The position numbers and the translations under genes were made by a program. The notes below the pieces were generated by a model. It did not search any database. It had not been told where the DNA came from and worked only from the letters and a program-made list of their open reading frames with translations. Positions 1 to 6,627 of a stretch of 6,627 nucleotides of DNA are shown piece by piece. How positions within the stretch are numbered: position 1 is the first letter of the stretch; every line of letters begins with the position of its first letter. Origin of the DNA: Planctomycetaceae bacterium (GTDB lineage Bacteria > Planctomycetota > Planctomycetia > Planctomycetales > Planctomycetaceae); assembly GCA_023258825.1 (NCBI GenBank), contig JALQWE010000210.1, forward strand, positions 1 through 6,627, given 5' to 3'.

Positions 1-10
1 AGGACTCACC

Positions 11-1450
11 ATGCGTTCGATGTTCCGAACCACAGCTTCGTTGTGTCCCGGGCCTGTTTCCCGGCGCAGCGTTCTGGAAGCCGGTTCGCTGGGGTTAGGG
101 ATGCTGGGACTGAGCGATATGCTGCGACTTCGGGCGGAGACCTCGCAGACTCGCACGGCATCGACCGCTCCGGAGACATCCATCATTTTCATCTGGCTGC
201 CGGGCGGGCCGCCGCATATGGAAATGTACGATATGAAGCCGGAAGCGCCTGAGGAGTACCGTGGCGTATTCCGGCCGGTGCGAACCAACGTGCGGGGGCT
301 GGATGTTTGTGAGTTGCTGCCGCGTCATACGACGTGTGCGGATCGCTACAACATCATCCGGTCTGTGGCACATGAATTTGCGGACCATGGTGGAGGTCAC
401 AAGCGTTTTCTGACGGGACGTCAGCCGGCATCACCAACCGGCTTTGTGAACGATGCTCCGGCTGTGGGTTCGATTGTGGCGAAGTGTCGTGAGCGGGTTG
501 CTGCGGACCTGCCGAATTATGTTTCGGGGACTGAGCCTGGTCGAGCCGGGGTTGACGTGTACAGTTTCGGGGCCGCATGGCTGGGCCCTTCTTATACTCC
601 ATTCAACGTACCGGGGGATCCGGGCGAGGCTGGTTTTTCCGTCCGCAATCTGTCGGTGGATCAGAGTCTGAGTGATCGGATGAATGATCGGGCCAGTCTG
701 TTGCGTGGATTTGACCGTATGCGTCGTTCGATTGACGAGAGCGGCGTGATGGAAGCCATGGATCAGTTCAATCAGCAGGCGATGTCCATGCTGACCAGCG
801 ATCGAGCGCGTCGTGCTTTTGATCTGTCGGAAGAGTCTCCGGAGTTGCGTGATCGTTATGGCCGTCACTGCTGGGGACAGCGTGCACTGCTGGCTCGTCG
901 ACTGGTGGAAGCGGGCTGCAGCTTCGTCACGATGGTCATGGAAAATCCGTATCAGTCCGGAGTGGAGTGGTTGAAGGCCGGGACCTACAACTGGGACTCG
1001 CACGCGGTGAACTGTCATTTGTTCGAGGACGCGAAGATTCGTTTTCCAATTTATGATCAGGCGGTGACGGCGCTTGTGGAAGATCTGTACAACCGTGGTC
1101 TGGACCGCAAGGTGATGCTGGTGGTGACAGGGGAATTCGGACGCACACCGCGGATTAATTCTCAGACGGGGACTCAAACCGGTGTCTCACAGCCCGGGCG
1201 GGATCACTGGCCACAGGCGATGTCGATGCTGGTGGCGGGTGGTGGTATGCGTACCGGGCAGGTGATCGGTTCCACAAACTCGAAGGGTGAAGAGCCGAAG
1301 GAGCGACCCTTGACACCGAATGACCTGTGGGCCACGGTTTACCGTCATCTGGGAATCGACTGGACGCAGAGTTTTCCGGATCACAGCGGACGGCCGATGC
1401 CGATTCTGCCGTTCGGAGAGCCGATTGCTGAGTTGCTTCCGGTGAGTTGA
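11..1450 (+). CDS. DUF1501 family protein, Tat-exported, alkaline phosphatase/sulfatase-like fold
   Basis: The 479-residue product matches the DUF1501 family, which is expanded in planctomycetes and belongs to the alkaline phosphatase/sulfatase superfamily. Its substrate is unknown. Residues 17-25 (SRRSVLEAG) followed by a Gly/Leu-rich hydrophobic stretch to about 38 look like a twin-arginine signal, so export in the folded state is inferred. Family motifs seen: LPGGPPHMEMYDMKP (63-77), DHGGGH (125-130), a helix ending ARRLVEAG (295-302), WDSHA (328-332), GEFGRTP (374-380) and GRDHWP (396-401). The Asp/His-rich motifs are where metal ligands would be expected in this fold. The ATG at 11 is preceded by AGGA at 1-4 with 6 nt spacing, and it places the RR motif near the N-terminus; ATG at 20 is a less likely alternative. 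The length is usual for the family and the gene appears intact. In planctomycetes such genes often follow a DUF1549/DUF1553 cytochrome-like gene, which would lie to the left, outside the window. Confidence 0.93.
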   Translation: MRSMFRTTASLCPGPVSRRSVLEAGSLGLGMLGLSDMLRLRAETSQTRTASTAPETSIIFIWLPGGPPHMEMYDMKPEAPEEYRGVFRPVRTNVRGLDVCELLPRHTTCADRYNIIRSVAHEFADHGGGHKRFLTGRQPASPTGFVNDAPAVGSIVAKCRERVAADLPNYVSGTEPGRAGVDVYSFGAAWLGPSYTPFNVPGDPGEAGFSVRNLSVDQSLSDRMNDRASLLRGFDRMRRSIDESGVMEAMDQFNQQAMSMLTSDRARRAFDLSEESPELRDRYGRHCWGQRALLARRLVEAGCSFVTMVMENPYQSGVEWLKAGTYNWDSHAVNCHLFEDAKIRFPIYDQAVTALVEDLYNRGLDRKVMLVVTGEFGRTPRINSQTGTQTGVSQPGRDHWPQAMSMLVAGGGMRTGQVIGSTNSKGEEPKERPLTPNDLWATVYRHLGIDWTQSFPDHSGRPMPILPFGEPIAELLPVS

Positions 1451-1586
1451 GTGTTGTGGCGCTGACAGGATATTGCGAGCGATTCCGCCGACGGGTTCAG
1501 TTTGACCGCATCAGTTGACTCAGCCGACGGTCTGTTCCTGCGGGATGGAAGACGGGTGGACGACCGAAGTTGATGGACGATGTGAC

Positions 1587-1592
1587 GAGGAG
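1587..1592 (+). promoter_or_regulatory. Shine-Dalgarno site of the second DUF1501 gene
   Basis: GAGGAG lies 9 nt upstream of the ATG at 1602. It is a good match to the anti-Shine-Dalgarno sequence and supports that start codon. It also shows that the second DUF1501 gene can be translated independently of the first, whose stop is 151 nt upstream. Confidence 0.7.
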
Positions 1593-1601
1593 TGAGACCA
1601 G

Positions 1602-3005
1602 ATGAACAGGCGTCAATTTCTTGTCGCGTCGGGCGTTGGGGTGGCTGGCTTTCGTTTTGGTGGTCAGCGGTCATCGGCGGGCAGTGACGTGGAGGCGACT
1701 GTTCCGAAAGGCACAGCGAAATCCACGATTCTGTTTTTTCTGAGCGGTGGAGCGTCGCACATTGACATGTGGGACATGAAGCCGACGGCGCCTTTGGAGT
1801 ACCGGGGACCGTTTCAGCCGATTGCCACGACAGCCGCTGGTGTGAGGTTGTGTGAACACCTGCCGTTGCTGGCGCAGCAGGCGCATCATCTGGCGGTGGT
1901 GAACAGCATTGGCAGCACGGTCAATACGAACGACCACCATGCTGGATATTATTACAATCTGACGGGACATGTTCCGGATCAGACATTTCTGAGCCTGGGG
2001 AACAGTCGGACACCGTATCCGACGGACTGGCCCTACATGGGCACGGTGGTGGCTTCGCGCCGTCCGGCTCACCCGGATCTGACCAATGCGATTACGATTC
2101 CGCACATGGAGGGAGCGCCGGCGTACACGCGTCCGGGGCAATTTGCGGCTCGACTTGGCACGCATTTTGACCCGCTTTACGTGAATGGCAGTCGTGACAA
2201 TCCGCTGGTCTTTCAGGCCCCCGCGATTACTCTGGAAGGCGATGTTTCGCCGTCCCGACTTGTTCACAGAAGTTCCATGCTGGCGGCACTGGATGGAGCC
2301 AGACGCGGGTTGGAAAAGTCGCGGAGTGTGGAGGCGTGGGATGCTCAGCAGCGACGTGCACTGTCCCTGTTGATGTCACCGCGAACAACAACGGCCTTTG
2401 ACCTGTCCGGTGAATCGGACAGCATGCTGGAACGTTATGGCCGGACGATCAATGGAACAAGTTTGTTACTGGCGCGGCGGCTGGTGGAAGCCGGTGTTCC
2501 GTTTGTGACCGTGTTCTGGATGGGTGACGAGAAGGCTTCTGATCAGCGGAAGTGTGCCAGCGGTGGAGGCTGGGATACTCACGGGAACAACTTTTCCTGT
2601 CTGAAGGACTGGCTGCTGCCGGAGTTTGATCGCGGATTTTCGGCGCTGGTGGCAGACCTTGCAGAGCGTGGGTTGCTGGACGAGACTTTGTTGCTGGTCA
2701 CCAGCGAAATGGGGCGAAAGCCGAAGATCGGAGATCCACGATCGGGCGGGCCTGCGGGTGCCGGTCGCGATCACTGGACTCACTGTCTGACGGACGTGCT
2801 GGCGGGTGGAGGAATTCGCGGCGGGCAGACGTATGGCAGCAGCGATCGTTATGCCGAGTACCCTCAGGACAAGCCGCTGACCCCTGCGGACATTACAAAG
2901 ACGGTCTATCACGCGATGGGTGTTGAGGATTTGACCGCGTGGGACAATCAGAATCGGCCGTACAATCTGCTGGATACGGGTGACGCGCTGACCGCGTTGT
3001 TCTGA
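1602..3005 (+). CDS. DUF1501 family protein, second tandem paralogue
   Basis: The 467-residue product is a divergent paralogue of the gene just upstream. It opens with NRRQFLVASG (2-11), a compact Tat-like RR motif plus a short hydrophobic stretch, so periplasmic export is inferred. Family motifs seen: FLSGGASHIDMWDMKP (46-61), DHHAGYYYNLTG (111-122), ARRLVEAG (291-298), WDTHGNN (324-330), SEMGRKPK (368-375) where the first paralogue has GEFGRTP, and AGRDHW (387-392). The C-terminal block DKPLTPAD..KTVYHAMG (423-440) aligns with ERPLTPND..ATVYRHLG of the upstream gene. The region between about 120 and 240 is the most divergent and probably sets substrate choice (inference). The start is supported by GAGGAG 9 nt upstream. 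The 150-bp gap from the previous stop leaves room for its own promoter, although same-strand co-transcription is possible. The function beyond the family is unknown. The stop lies 54 bp from the stop of the opposing ATPase gene. Confidence 0.93.
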   Translation: MNRRQFLVASGVGVAGFRFGGQRSSAGSDVEATVPKGTAKSTILFFLSGGASHIDMWDMKPTAPLEYRGPFQPIATTAAGVRLCEHLPLLAQQAHHLAVVNSIGSTVNTNDHHAGYYYNLTGHVPDQTFLSLGNSRTPYPTDWPYMGTVVASRRPAHPDLTNAITIPHMEGAPAYTRPGQFAARLGTHFDPLYVNGSRDNPLVFQAPAITLEGDVSPSRLVHRSSMLAALDGARRGLEKSRSVEAWDAQQRRALSLLMSPRTTTAFDLSGESDSMLERYGRTINGTSLLLARRLVEAGVPFVTVFWMGDEKASDQRKCASGGGWDTHGNNFSCLKDWLLPEFDRGFSALVADLAERGLLDETLLLVTSEMGRKPKIGDPRSGGPAGAGRDHWTHCLTDVLAGGGIRGGQTYGSSDRYAEYPQDKPLTPADITKTVYHAMGVEDLTAWDNQNRPYNLLDTGDALTALF

Positions 3006-3059
3006 GCATCGGTCACAGCTGGCGCTGGCAGTTACGGGGTGCCGCGGCAGCGTCGGTGG

Positions 3060-3824
3060 TTATGCGCTTTTGCGGAACGATTCGCGTCCATCGATGATGG
3101 AGTTGGCATCGAAACGTTTTCCGAAGTAGCGAGCGATGGCATTGGGGTCACTGAGCACGGTTTCGGCGCTTCCGGAGACCAGTACCTGGCCATCACAGAT
3201 GATGTAGGATCGATCGGTGATGGTGAGTGTTTCACGTTCGCGGTGGTCAGTGAGCAGAATTGAGATGCCGCGTTCCTTCAGGCCGCGAATGATGTCCTGA
3301 ATACTGTGAATGGTCACCGGGTCGATCCCGGTGAAGGGTTCATCGAGCAGAATGATTCGGGGATCGCTGGCGAGTGCCCGGGCGATTTCGAGGCGTCTTC
3401 GTTCCCCGCCGGACAGGGAGCCGGACCGCTGAGCTCGTTTGCCCCAGAGCCCGAATTCGTTGAGTAATTGTTCGGAGCGTGCGGCGGCTTTTCGGGGGTC
3501 AGTTTCGAGGAACTCCAGAATCGCCAGCATGTTCTGTTCGACGGACAGTTTTGAGAAGATGGAGGTATCCTGAGGGAGATATCCCAGTCCGTGTCGGGCC
3601 CGCTGATACATAGGCCACGCGGTCACATCGACACCTTTCAGCAGCACTCGACCCTGGGTGGGTGCGATCAGGCCGCAGGCCATACGGAAGCTGGTGCTTT
3701 TTCCGGCGCCGTTGGGTCCGAGGAGTCCGACGATTTCGCCTTCATTCACGGTGAAGCTGACACCATCCACGGCGCGTTTGCCGGGATAGTCTTTCACCAG
3801 ACCTTCGCATTTGAGAAGAGCCAC
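3060..3824 (-). CDS. lptB: LptB-like ABC transporter ATPase (lipopolysaccharide export)
   Basis: This is an ABC-type ATPase most like LptB, the cytoplasmic motor that with LptF/LptG extracts lipopolysaccharide from the inner membrane and drives it across the Lpt bridge. With the GTG start at 3824 it has 254 residues: Walker A GPNGAGKST (36-44), Q-loop GYLPQDTSIF (81-90, Gln85), signature LSGGERRR (137-144), Walker B IILLDEP (157-163, Glu162), D-loop TGIDP and switch His194 in TDHRERETL. GYLPQ.xSIF.xLSV and TDHxxRETL are hallmarks separating LptB from amino-acid transporter ATPases. A TTG at 3842 would add six residues, but it lacks a ribosome site and falls in an inverted repeat, whereas GTG 3824 has AAGGA at 7 nt. 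About 15 residues follow the last region aligning with E. coli LptB. It lies 76 nt downstream of the signal peptidase gene and is probably co-transcribed. No lptA, lptC, lptF or lptG is in view, so the exact glycolipid substrate is inferred. Confidence 0.9.
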   Translation of the reverse strand: MALLKCEGLVKDYPGKRAVDGVSFTVNEGEIVGLLGPNGAGKSTSFRMACGLIAPTQGRVLLKGVDVTAWPMYQRARHGLGYLPQDTSIFSKLSVEQNMLAILEFLETDPRKAAARSEQLLNEFGLWGKRAQRSGSLSGGERRRLEIARALASDPRIILLDEPFTGIDPVTIHSIQDIIRGLKERGISILLTDHRERETLTITDRSYIICDGQVLVSGSAETVLSDPNAIARYFGKRFDANSIIDGRESFRKSA

Positions 3825-3831
3825 AGGAGAA

Positions 3832-3836
3832 TCCTT
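3832..3836 (-). promoter_or_regulatory. lptB: Shine-Dalgarno site that decides the lptB start
   Basis: On the - strand AAGGA, within AGAAAGGAT (3839-3831), sits 7 nt before a GTG at 3824-3822. The longer candidate start, TTG at 3842-3840, is upstream of this site and has no purine-rich sequence of its own. I therefore chose GTG, giving a protein that begins MALLKCEGLVKDY, which lines up with the N-terminus of known LptB proteins. Confidence 0.65.
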
Positions 3837-3841
3837 TCTCA

Positions 3842-3858
3842 ATGACGCACCACGTCAT
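3842..3858 (-). promoter_or_regulatory. Inverted repeat in the lptB leader
   Basis: ATGACG and CGTCAT form a perfect 6-bp inverted repeat around a 5-nt centre (CACCA on the + strand). It lies in the 76-nt gap between the signal peptidase stop and the lptB start, and ends 5 nt before the AAGGA ribosome site. It could be an RNA hairpin in the leader, a protein-binding dyad, or chance. There is no following T tract, so it does not look like an intrinsic terminator. Confidence 0.25.
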
Positions 3859-3900
3859 ACGGACGTTGTTTTCCTGAATGATCGCGATCCGGCTGGAATG

Positions 3901-5799
3901 CTAGCGGATCAGCTTGATTCTGGAAATATTCGGGTAGAAGGGGAAGGTGTAGAGGGGGTAGTTTGGGTCGCCCTTGTGGCTCATCACGGAAAAACCCCGA
4001 CCGTTATTCAGGAACGGAATACCGTGTGGCCAGAAGATGCAGAGAGCTTCGCCGATCAGGTCTGTTTCCCGGACGGCATAGCGATGACTGTGAATGCCTC
4101 GCAGGGGCCTGCTGAAGTAATCAAAGAGTCGACCGTCCTTGCTGGCGGGTGAGTTGTCGCCGAGCATCAGGTATTCGTCGTCGGCCAGTTTCAGTTCGAG
4201 TCGTGTGCCGTAGGTCGTGTCGAGCTGCTGCTGGTAATCGCTGTATCGTTGAGCGTACGCGGAGGGTGATCGCAGGATGCTGCGCAGTTCATCGTAGCTT
4301 TGCCGTCCGGCTTCGCTGACCATCAGAGCATGGTATTCGTCACCGTAGCGACCGGAGTAGGGATCGGGTGTCAGTGCCTGATCAGAATCCGGGATCACAA
4401 GATCATTGCGGTAGTAGATATCGCGTCGCAGTTGCAGGCTGGAAACCGTGGCCTGCAGTCCGCGGGCGGCGAGACCGACGGGGGCCAGGTCCCGATCCGT
4501 GGGGAGATTCAGACCTTCTGTGCGAAGTTCGCTGTGGGACAGGAGGCTGACGGGACTTCCATCGACCCAGAGAGTCAGCTGGTCGTCGACGTTGGCGAAG
4601 GCGAGGTCGTAACTGCCGGCGCCCTGAACCGGGCAGACACCAGAGGCAATCAGGGTTTCTTCCGGCGATGAAGAATCACTCCTGTGATTCAGTGCCAGCA
4701 GCCGGACCTCACCGGTGGCAGGGTTGAGCTGACACTGTATGGTGCGAACGCCTTCTTCGAGTTCGATGACAAGGAGTGCCTCGGGACGAATTTCAGAGAG
4801 TTCCAGGTTGAATTCAAGCGTCAGATCGTTCGTCCAGAAAAGTTCCTGATCGTATCCCCCGCGATTGTCGCTGTTGAAGCCGCAGAAATCGGTGACCAGC
4901 TGGGGTGAGAGGGGTGTTTCGATGTTGACGCCATCGGCTGCGGCATCCCAGTGTTCCCAGGAGGGAATGAGATGTCGGTAGCGCAGCCATTCGAGGTTTC
5001 CGGGCTGGGCATTGACTGTGTAGGTGCGATTTTCGGCTGATGGAGTCCAGGCATTTTCGACCTGGGGCCAACCTCCGAGATCTTTTTGTGCGGGTTGGAA
5101 TTCGGACGGGACCCAGCGTTCTTCGGCACCGGCCTTGAGAAGTTCGCGAGGAGGAAAGCGGTCATCGTAAACCAGCAGTTGGATTTCGCGCTGCTTTTTG
5201 AGGTTTGTTTTGCGTTGAATGGTCCAGGGATCTGATTCGGAACGCCGTGCGTAGATATCTCCCTGGCGGATCCGGATCGTTTCTCCGGGAAGACCTACGA
5301 GTCGTTTGATGTAGTTGACGTGGGGTTCTTCCGGGTTTTTGAAAACGACAACATCGTAACGGTTGTAGGTGGCCACCTGTTTATTGACGACGATTCGGTC
5401 CCCGTTGAACACGGGGGCATCAAACACTTCATTCTGGTGTCGGCAGTTTGGGCAGACCGACTGACGAATGCGGTTGTAGGGCAGAAGTTGTCCGCTGTCC
5501 TGATCGACTTCCTGGCTGGCGCCGATCGTGTAATTCAGGCTGCAGCCGCTGCAGGTGACTTCTTTGTGTCGACCATACAGGGTTGGTGCCATTGAGCCTG
5601 TTGGGATCACAAAGGCTTCGGCTTCGAAGGTTTTGAAGACGAATGCGAGGATGAACGCGATGACGATCGCTTCGATGGTTTCTCGCAGCCCTTCTTCGCG
5701 GGCGACCGGCTTTTTCCCCGACGGGTTCTTTTCCGGGATGAGTTTTCCAAGAGGCACGCTTGTCATGACGGTCTGCTGCAAAGTTTGAAGTCGGGACAT
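3901..5799 (-). CDS. lepB: Type I signal peptidase (S26 family), large planctomycete form with inserted domains
   Basis: The 632-residue product is a membrane-bound Ser/Lys signal peptidase that cleaves signal peptides from exported proteins; E. coli LepB is about half this length. A hydrophobic helix (about 42-56) anchors it, after a basic N-terminus. The catalytic Ser69 is in IPTGSMAPTL (65-74). The general-base Lys165 is in NYIKRLVGLPGE (162-173). The box with GDNSPASKDGR (547-557) keeps the Asp and Arg of the canonical GDN..SxDSR but has KDG in place of SDS. Two additions stand out. C83xxC86 and C116xxC119 lie between Ser and Lys, like a zinc ribbon or disulfide pair. About 370 residues separate Lys165 from the GDN box and include a beta-rich stretch (about 310-460), with FANVDDQLTLWVDG (401-414) resembling LamG/concanavalin-like folds. 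The ATG at 5799 has no clear Shine-Dalgarno site; Met12 is an alternative. A homologous signal peptidase lies 147 nt upstream, and lptB follows 76 nt downstream. Confidence 0.93.
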   Translation of the reverse strand: MSRLQTLQQTVMTSVPLGKLIPEKNPSGKKPVAREEGLRETIEAIVIAFILAFVFKTFEAEAFVIPTGSMAPTLYGRHKEVTCSGCSLNYTIGASQEVDQDSGQLLPYNRIRQSVCPNCRHQNEVFDAPVFNGDRIVVNKQVATYNRYDVVVFKNPEEPHVNYIKRLVGLPGETIRIRQGDIYARRSESDPWTIQRKTNLKKQREIQLLVYDDRFPPRELLKAGAEERWVPSEFQPAQKDLGGWPQVENAWTPSAENRTYTVNAQPGNLEWLRYRHLIPSWEHWDAAADGVNIETPLSPQLVTDFCGFNSDNRGGYDQELFWTNDLTLEFNLELSEIRPEALLVIELEEGVRTIQCQLNPATGEVRLLALNHRSDSSSPEETLIASGVCPVQGAGSYDLAFANVDDQLTLWVDGSPVSLLSHSELRTEGLNLPTDRDLAPVGLAARGLQATVSSLQLRRDIYYRNDLVIPDSDQALTPDPYSGRYGDEYHALMVSEAGRQSYDELRSILRSPSAYAQRYSDYQQQLDTTYGTRLELKLADDEYLMLGDNSPASKDGRLFDYFSRPLRGIHSHRYAVRETDLIGEALCIFWPHGIPFLNNGRGFSVMSHKGDPNYPLYTFPFYPNISRIKLIR

Positions 5800-5946
5800 C
5801 CGGGTCAGTAAATGCTCAACGGGGGACCGGAGAATTGTCTGAAGGACGTTCGTCCGGCGGTTGGTGTCGATGAGGCTGAACCGCTGATTGTTGTGTGGGA
5901 AGTTTGTCTGGCGCGGATTTTTTCGAATCCGTCCGCCTGCGATTTT

Positions 5947-6627
5947 TCAGTGAATATACCGAATTCGCCTCCAGTCAGGTATGCGAATTGGCCATTCCCG
6001 CCCCGCGAATTGAAGAATGGCGGGCCGGGAGGGCAAATGGACCAGAAAAGGTTTGCCGAGGAGCAGATTGTGCGGTACGGCGGGTTGTTCCCAGTTACGG
6101 CTGTCGGACGAAACCGGACTGTTGTCACCCTGGACGAAATAGCAGTTTTCCGGGATCTGAAACTCAGAATCGACAGCATTTCTACGTCGTCCGGGGGTAT
6201 AGAAGACATCACGAAACATTCGGAGTGAGACGACCGTCACGGCTTCGGCGGCGACTCCCAGAGCCCAGCGATTTTGTTGTTCCTGCCGCAACTGAATCAA
6301 GGCGGCCCGTTCCGGGTCCATGCGTTTTCCGTCGATGGGTGAGACGGAGGCTTCGACCAGGGGTGTGGCTGTGTCCGCGCTGTCCACGGTCAAGGCCGGA
6401 AAGACCTGCTGGTCGTTGACTGTGACAAGAATCTGGCGATCGAATCCGGACACCTGCAGTTTCAGGCCACCCGGCCCATCCAGCAGTGGCTGCAATGTCC
6501 CCTGCCTCAGGATTTGTCTGTCTTCGAGGGACATCAGGAGGATGGAATTCTGAGCTGGCTGCAGGACAAGTCCAAAGGTATCCGCGCCGATGGGAATCCG
6601 CACGTGGATGGCGCGAGGCACGTTGGT
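5947..6627 (-). CDS. Type I signal peptidase paralogue, C-terminal part (N-terminus beyond window edge)
   Basis: The 226 visible codons run open to the right edge, so the start, membrane anchor and catalytic Ser and Lys are not in view. A GTG at 6621 is inside the frame and is not a convincing start. The visible part contains GDNSPVSSDSRNW (codons about 167-179), the canonical Asp/Arg box of S26 signal peptidases, preceded by a beta-rich segment with FDRQILVTVNDQQVF (about 62-76). That arrangement matches the inserted domain of the neighbouring enzyme. Further shared landmarks are VVSLRMFRDVFY, matching VSSLQLRRDIYY in the neighbour, and the C-terminal DWRRIRYIH, matching NISRIKLIR. The two genes are therefore ancient tandem duplicates. 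This copy keeps the SDSR form, whereas the downstream copy has KDGR. It ends with TGA 147 nt before the next gene. Whether it is active depends on the unseen Ser and Lys; it could also be a non-catalytic paralogue. Confidence 0.88.
   Translation of the reverse strand, partial: TNVPRAIHVRIPIGADTFGLVLQPAQNSILLMSLEDRQILRQGTLQPLLDGPGGLKLQVSGFDRQILVTVNDQQVFPALTVDSADTATPLVEASVSPIDGKRMDPERAALIQLRQEQQNRWALGVAAEAVTVVSLRMFRDVFYTPGRRRNAVDSEFQIPENCYFVQGDNSPVSSDSRNWEQPAVPHNLLLGKPFLVHLPSRPAILQFAGREWPIRIPDWRRIRYIH

Noticed and set aside
431..1177. Long antisense frame of 248 codons inside the first DUF1501 gene.
   Set aside because: The translation is rich in His, Arg, Thr and Gln without domain signals, as expected for the complement of a GC-rich gene. 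The DUF1501 motifs on the + strand explain the region.
3006..3059. Possible bidirectional terminator between the convergent genes: CGCTG (3023-3027) with CAGCG (3048-3052), plus the palindrome TGCCGCGGCA (3040-3049).
   Set aside because: The stems are short and mutually exclusive, and neither strand has a T tract after them, so I cannot support an intrinsic terminator.
3825..3842. TTG start for lptB, adding six residues.
   Set aside because: No ribosome site precedes it and it overlaps an inverted repeat; the GTG at 3824 has AAGGA at good spacing and gives the N-terminus typical of the family.
5914..5931. Hairpin CGGATT-6-AATCCG between the two signal peptidase genes.
   Set aside because: A 6-bp stem without a following T run on the - strand is too weak to call a terminator, and it lies in a stretch with several alternative short pairings.
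5812..6228. Open frame of 138 codons on the + strand opposite the partial signal peptidase.
   Set aside because: It overlaps a well-supported signal peptidase coding region in antisense, its product resembles no family I recognise, and it lacks a ribosome site; it is a shadow.
5947..6621. Treating the right-hand gene as a complete 224-residue protein starting at the GTG at 6621.
   Set aside because: The frame is still open at the window edge, and a complete S26 peptidase needs an anchor plus the Ser and Lys motifs, none of which is in this part.

Overview
The window looks like chromosomal DNA from a planctomycete (Planctomycetota). Two DUF1501 proteins with Tat-type N-termini and two unusually large type I signal peptidases carrying an inserted beta-rich domain are typical of that phylum. 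An LptB-type ATPase points to a diderm envelope. By eye the base composition is moderately GC-rich, and most codons end in G or C. I cannot name a genus from the sequence alone.

Layout: two convergent blocks. On the + strand (11-3005) lie two tandem, divergent DUF1501 genes separated by 150 bp. DUF1501 belongs to the alkaline phosphatase/sulfatase-like fold, and both proteins keep the recognisable motifs. On the - strand, read from the right edge inward, come a type I signal peptidase whose N-terminus lies outside the window (6627-5947), a complete 632-residue signal peptidase I paralogue (5799-3901), and an LptB-like ABC ATPase (3824-3060). The two blocks end tail to tail with only 54 bp between their stop codons.

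The - strand genes make sense as an envelope-biogenesis cluster. The signal peptidases release exported proteins at the outer face of the inner membrane. LptB would power transport of lipopolysaccharide, or a related glycolipid, to the outer membrane. The gaps of 147 and 76 nt are compatible with one transcript but do not prove it. The + strand DUF1501 proteins are probably exported, folded, through the Tat route, and their substrates are unknown.

The most notable content is the architecture of the signal peptidase pair. A four-cysteine (two CxxC) segment sits between the catalytic Ser and Lys, and a LamG/concanavalin-like insert of several hundred residues sits between the Lys and the GDN..DxR box. 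The C-terminal parts of the two proteins are clearly homologous. I saw no RNA genes, mobile elements, CRISPR arrays or integrated phage, and no non-coding stretch longer than about 150 bp. I do not claim a wholly new system here.
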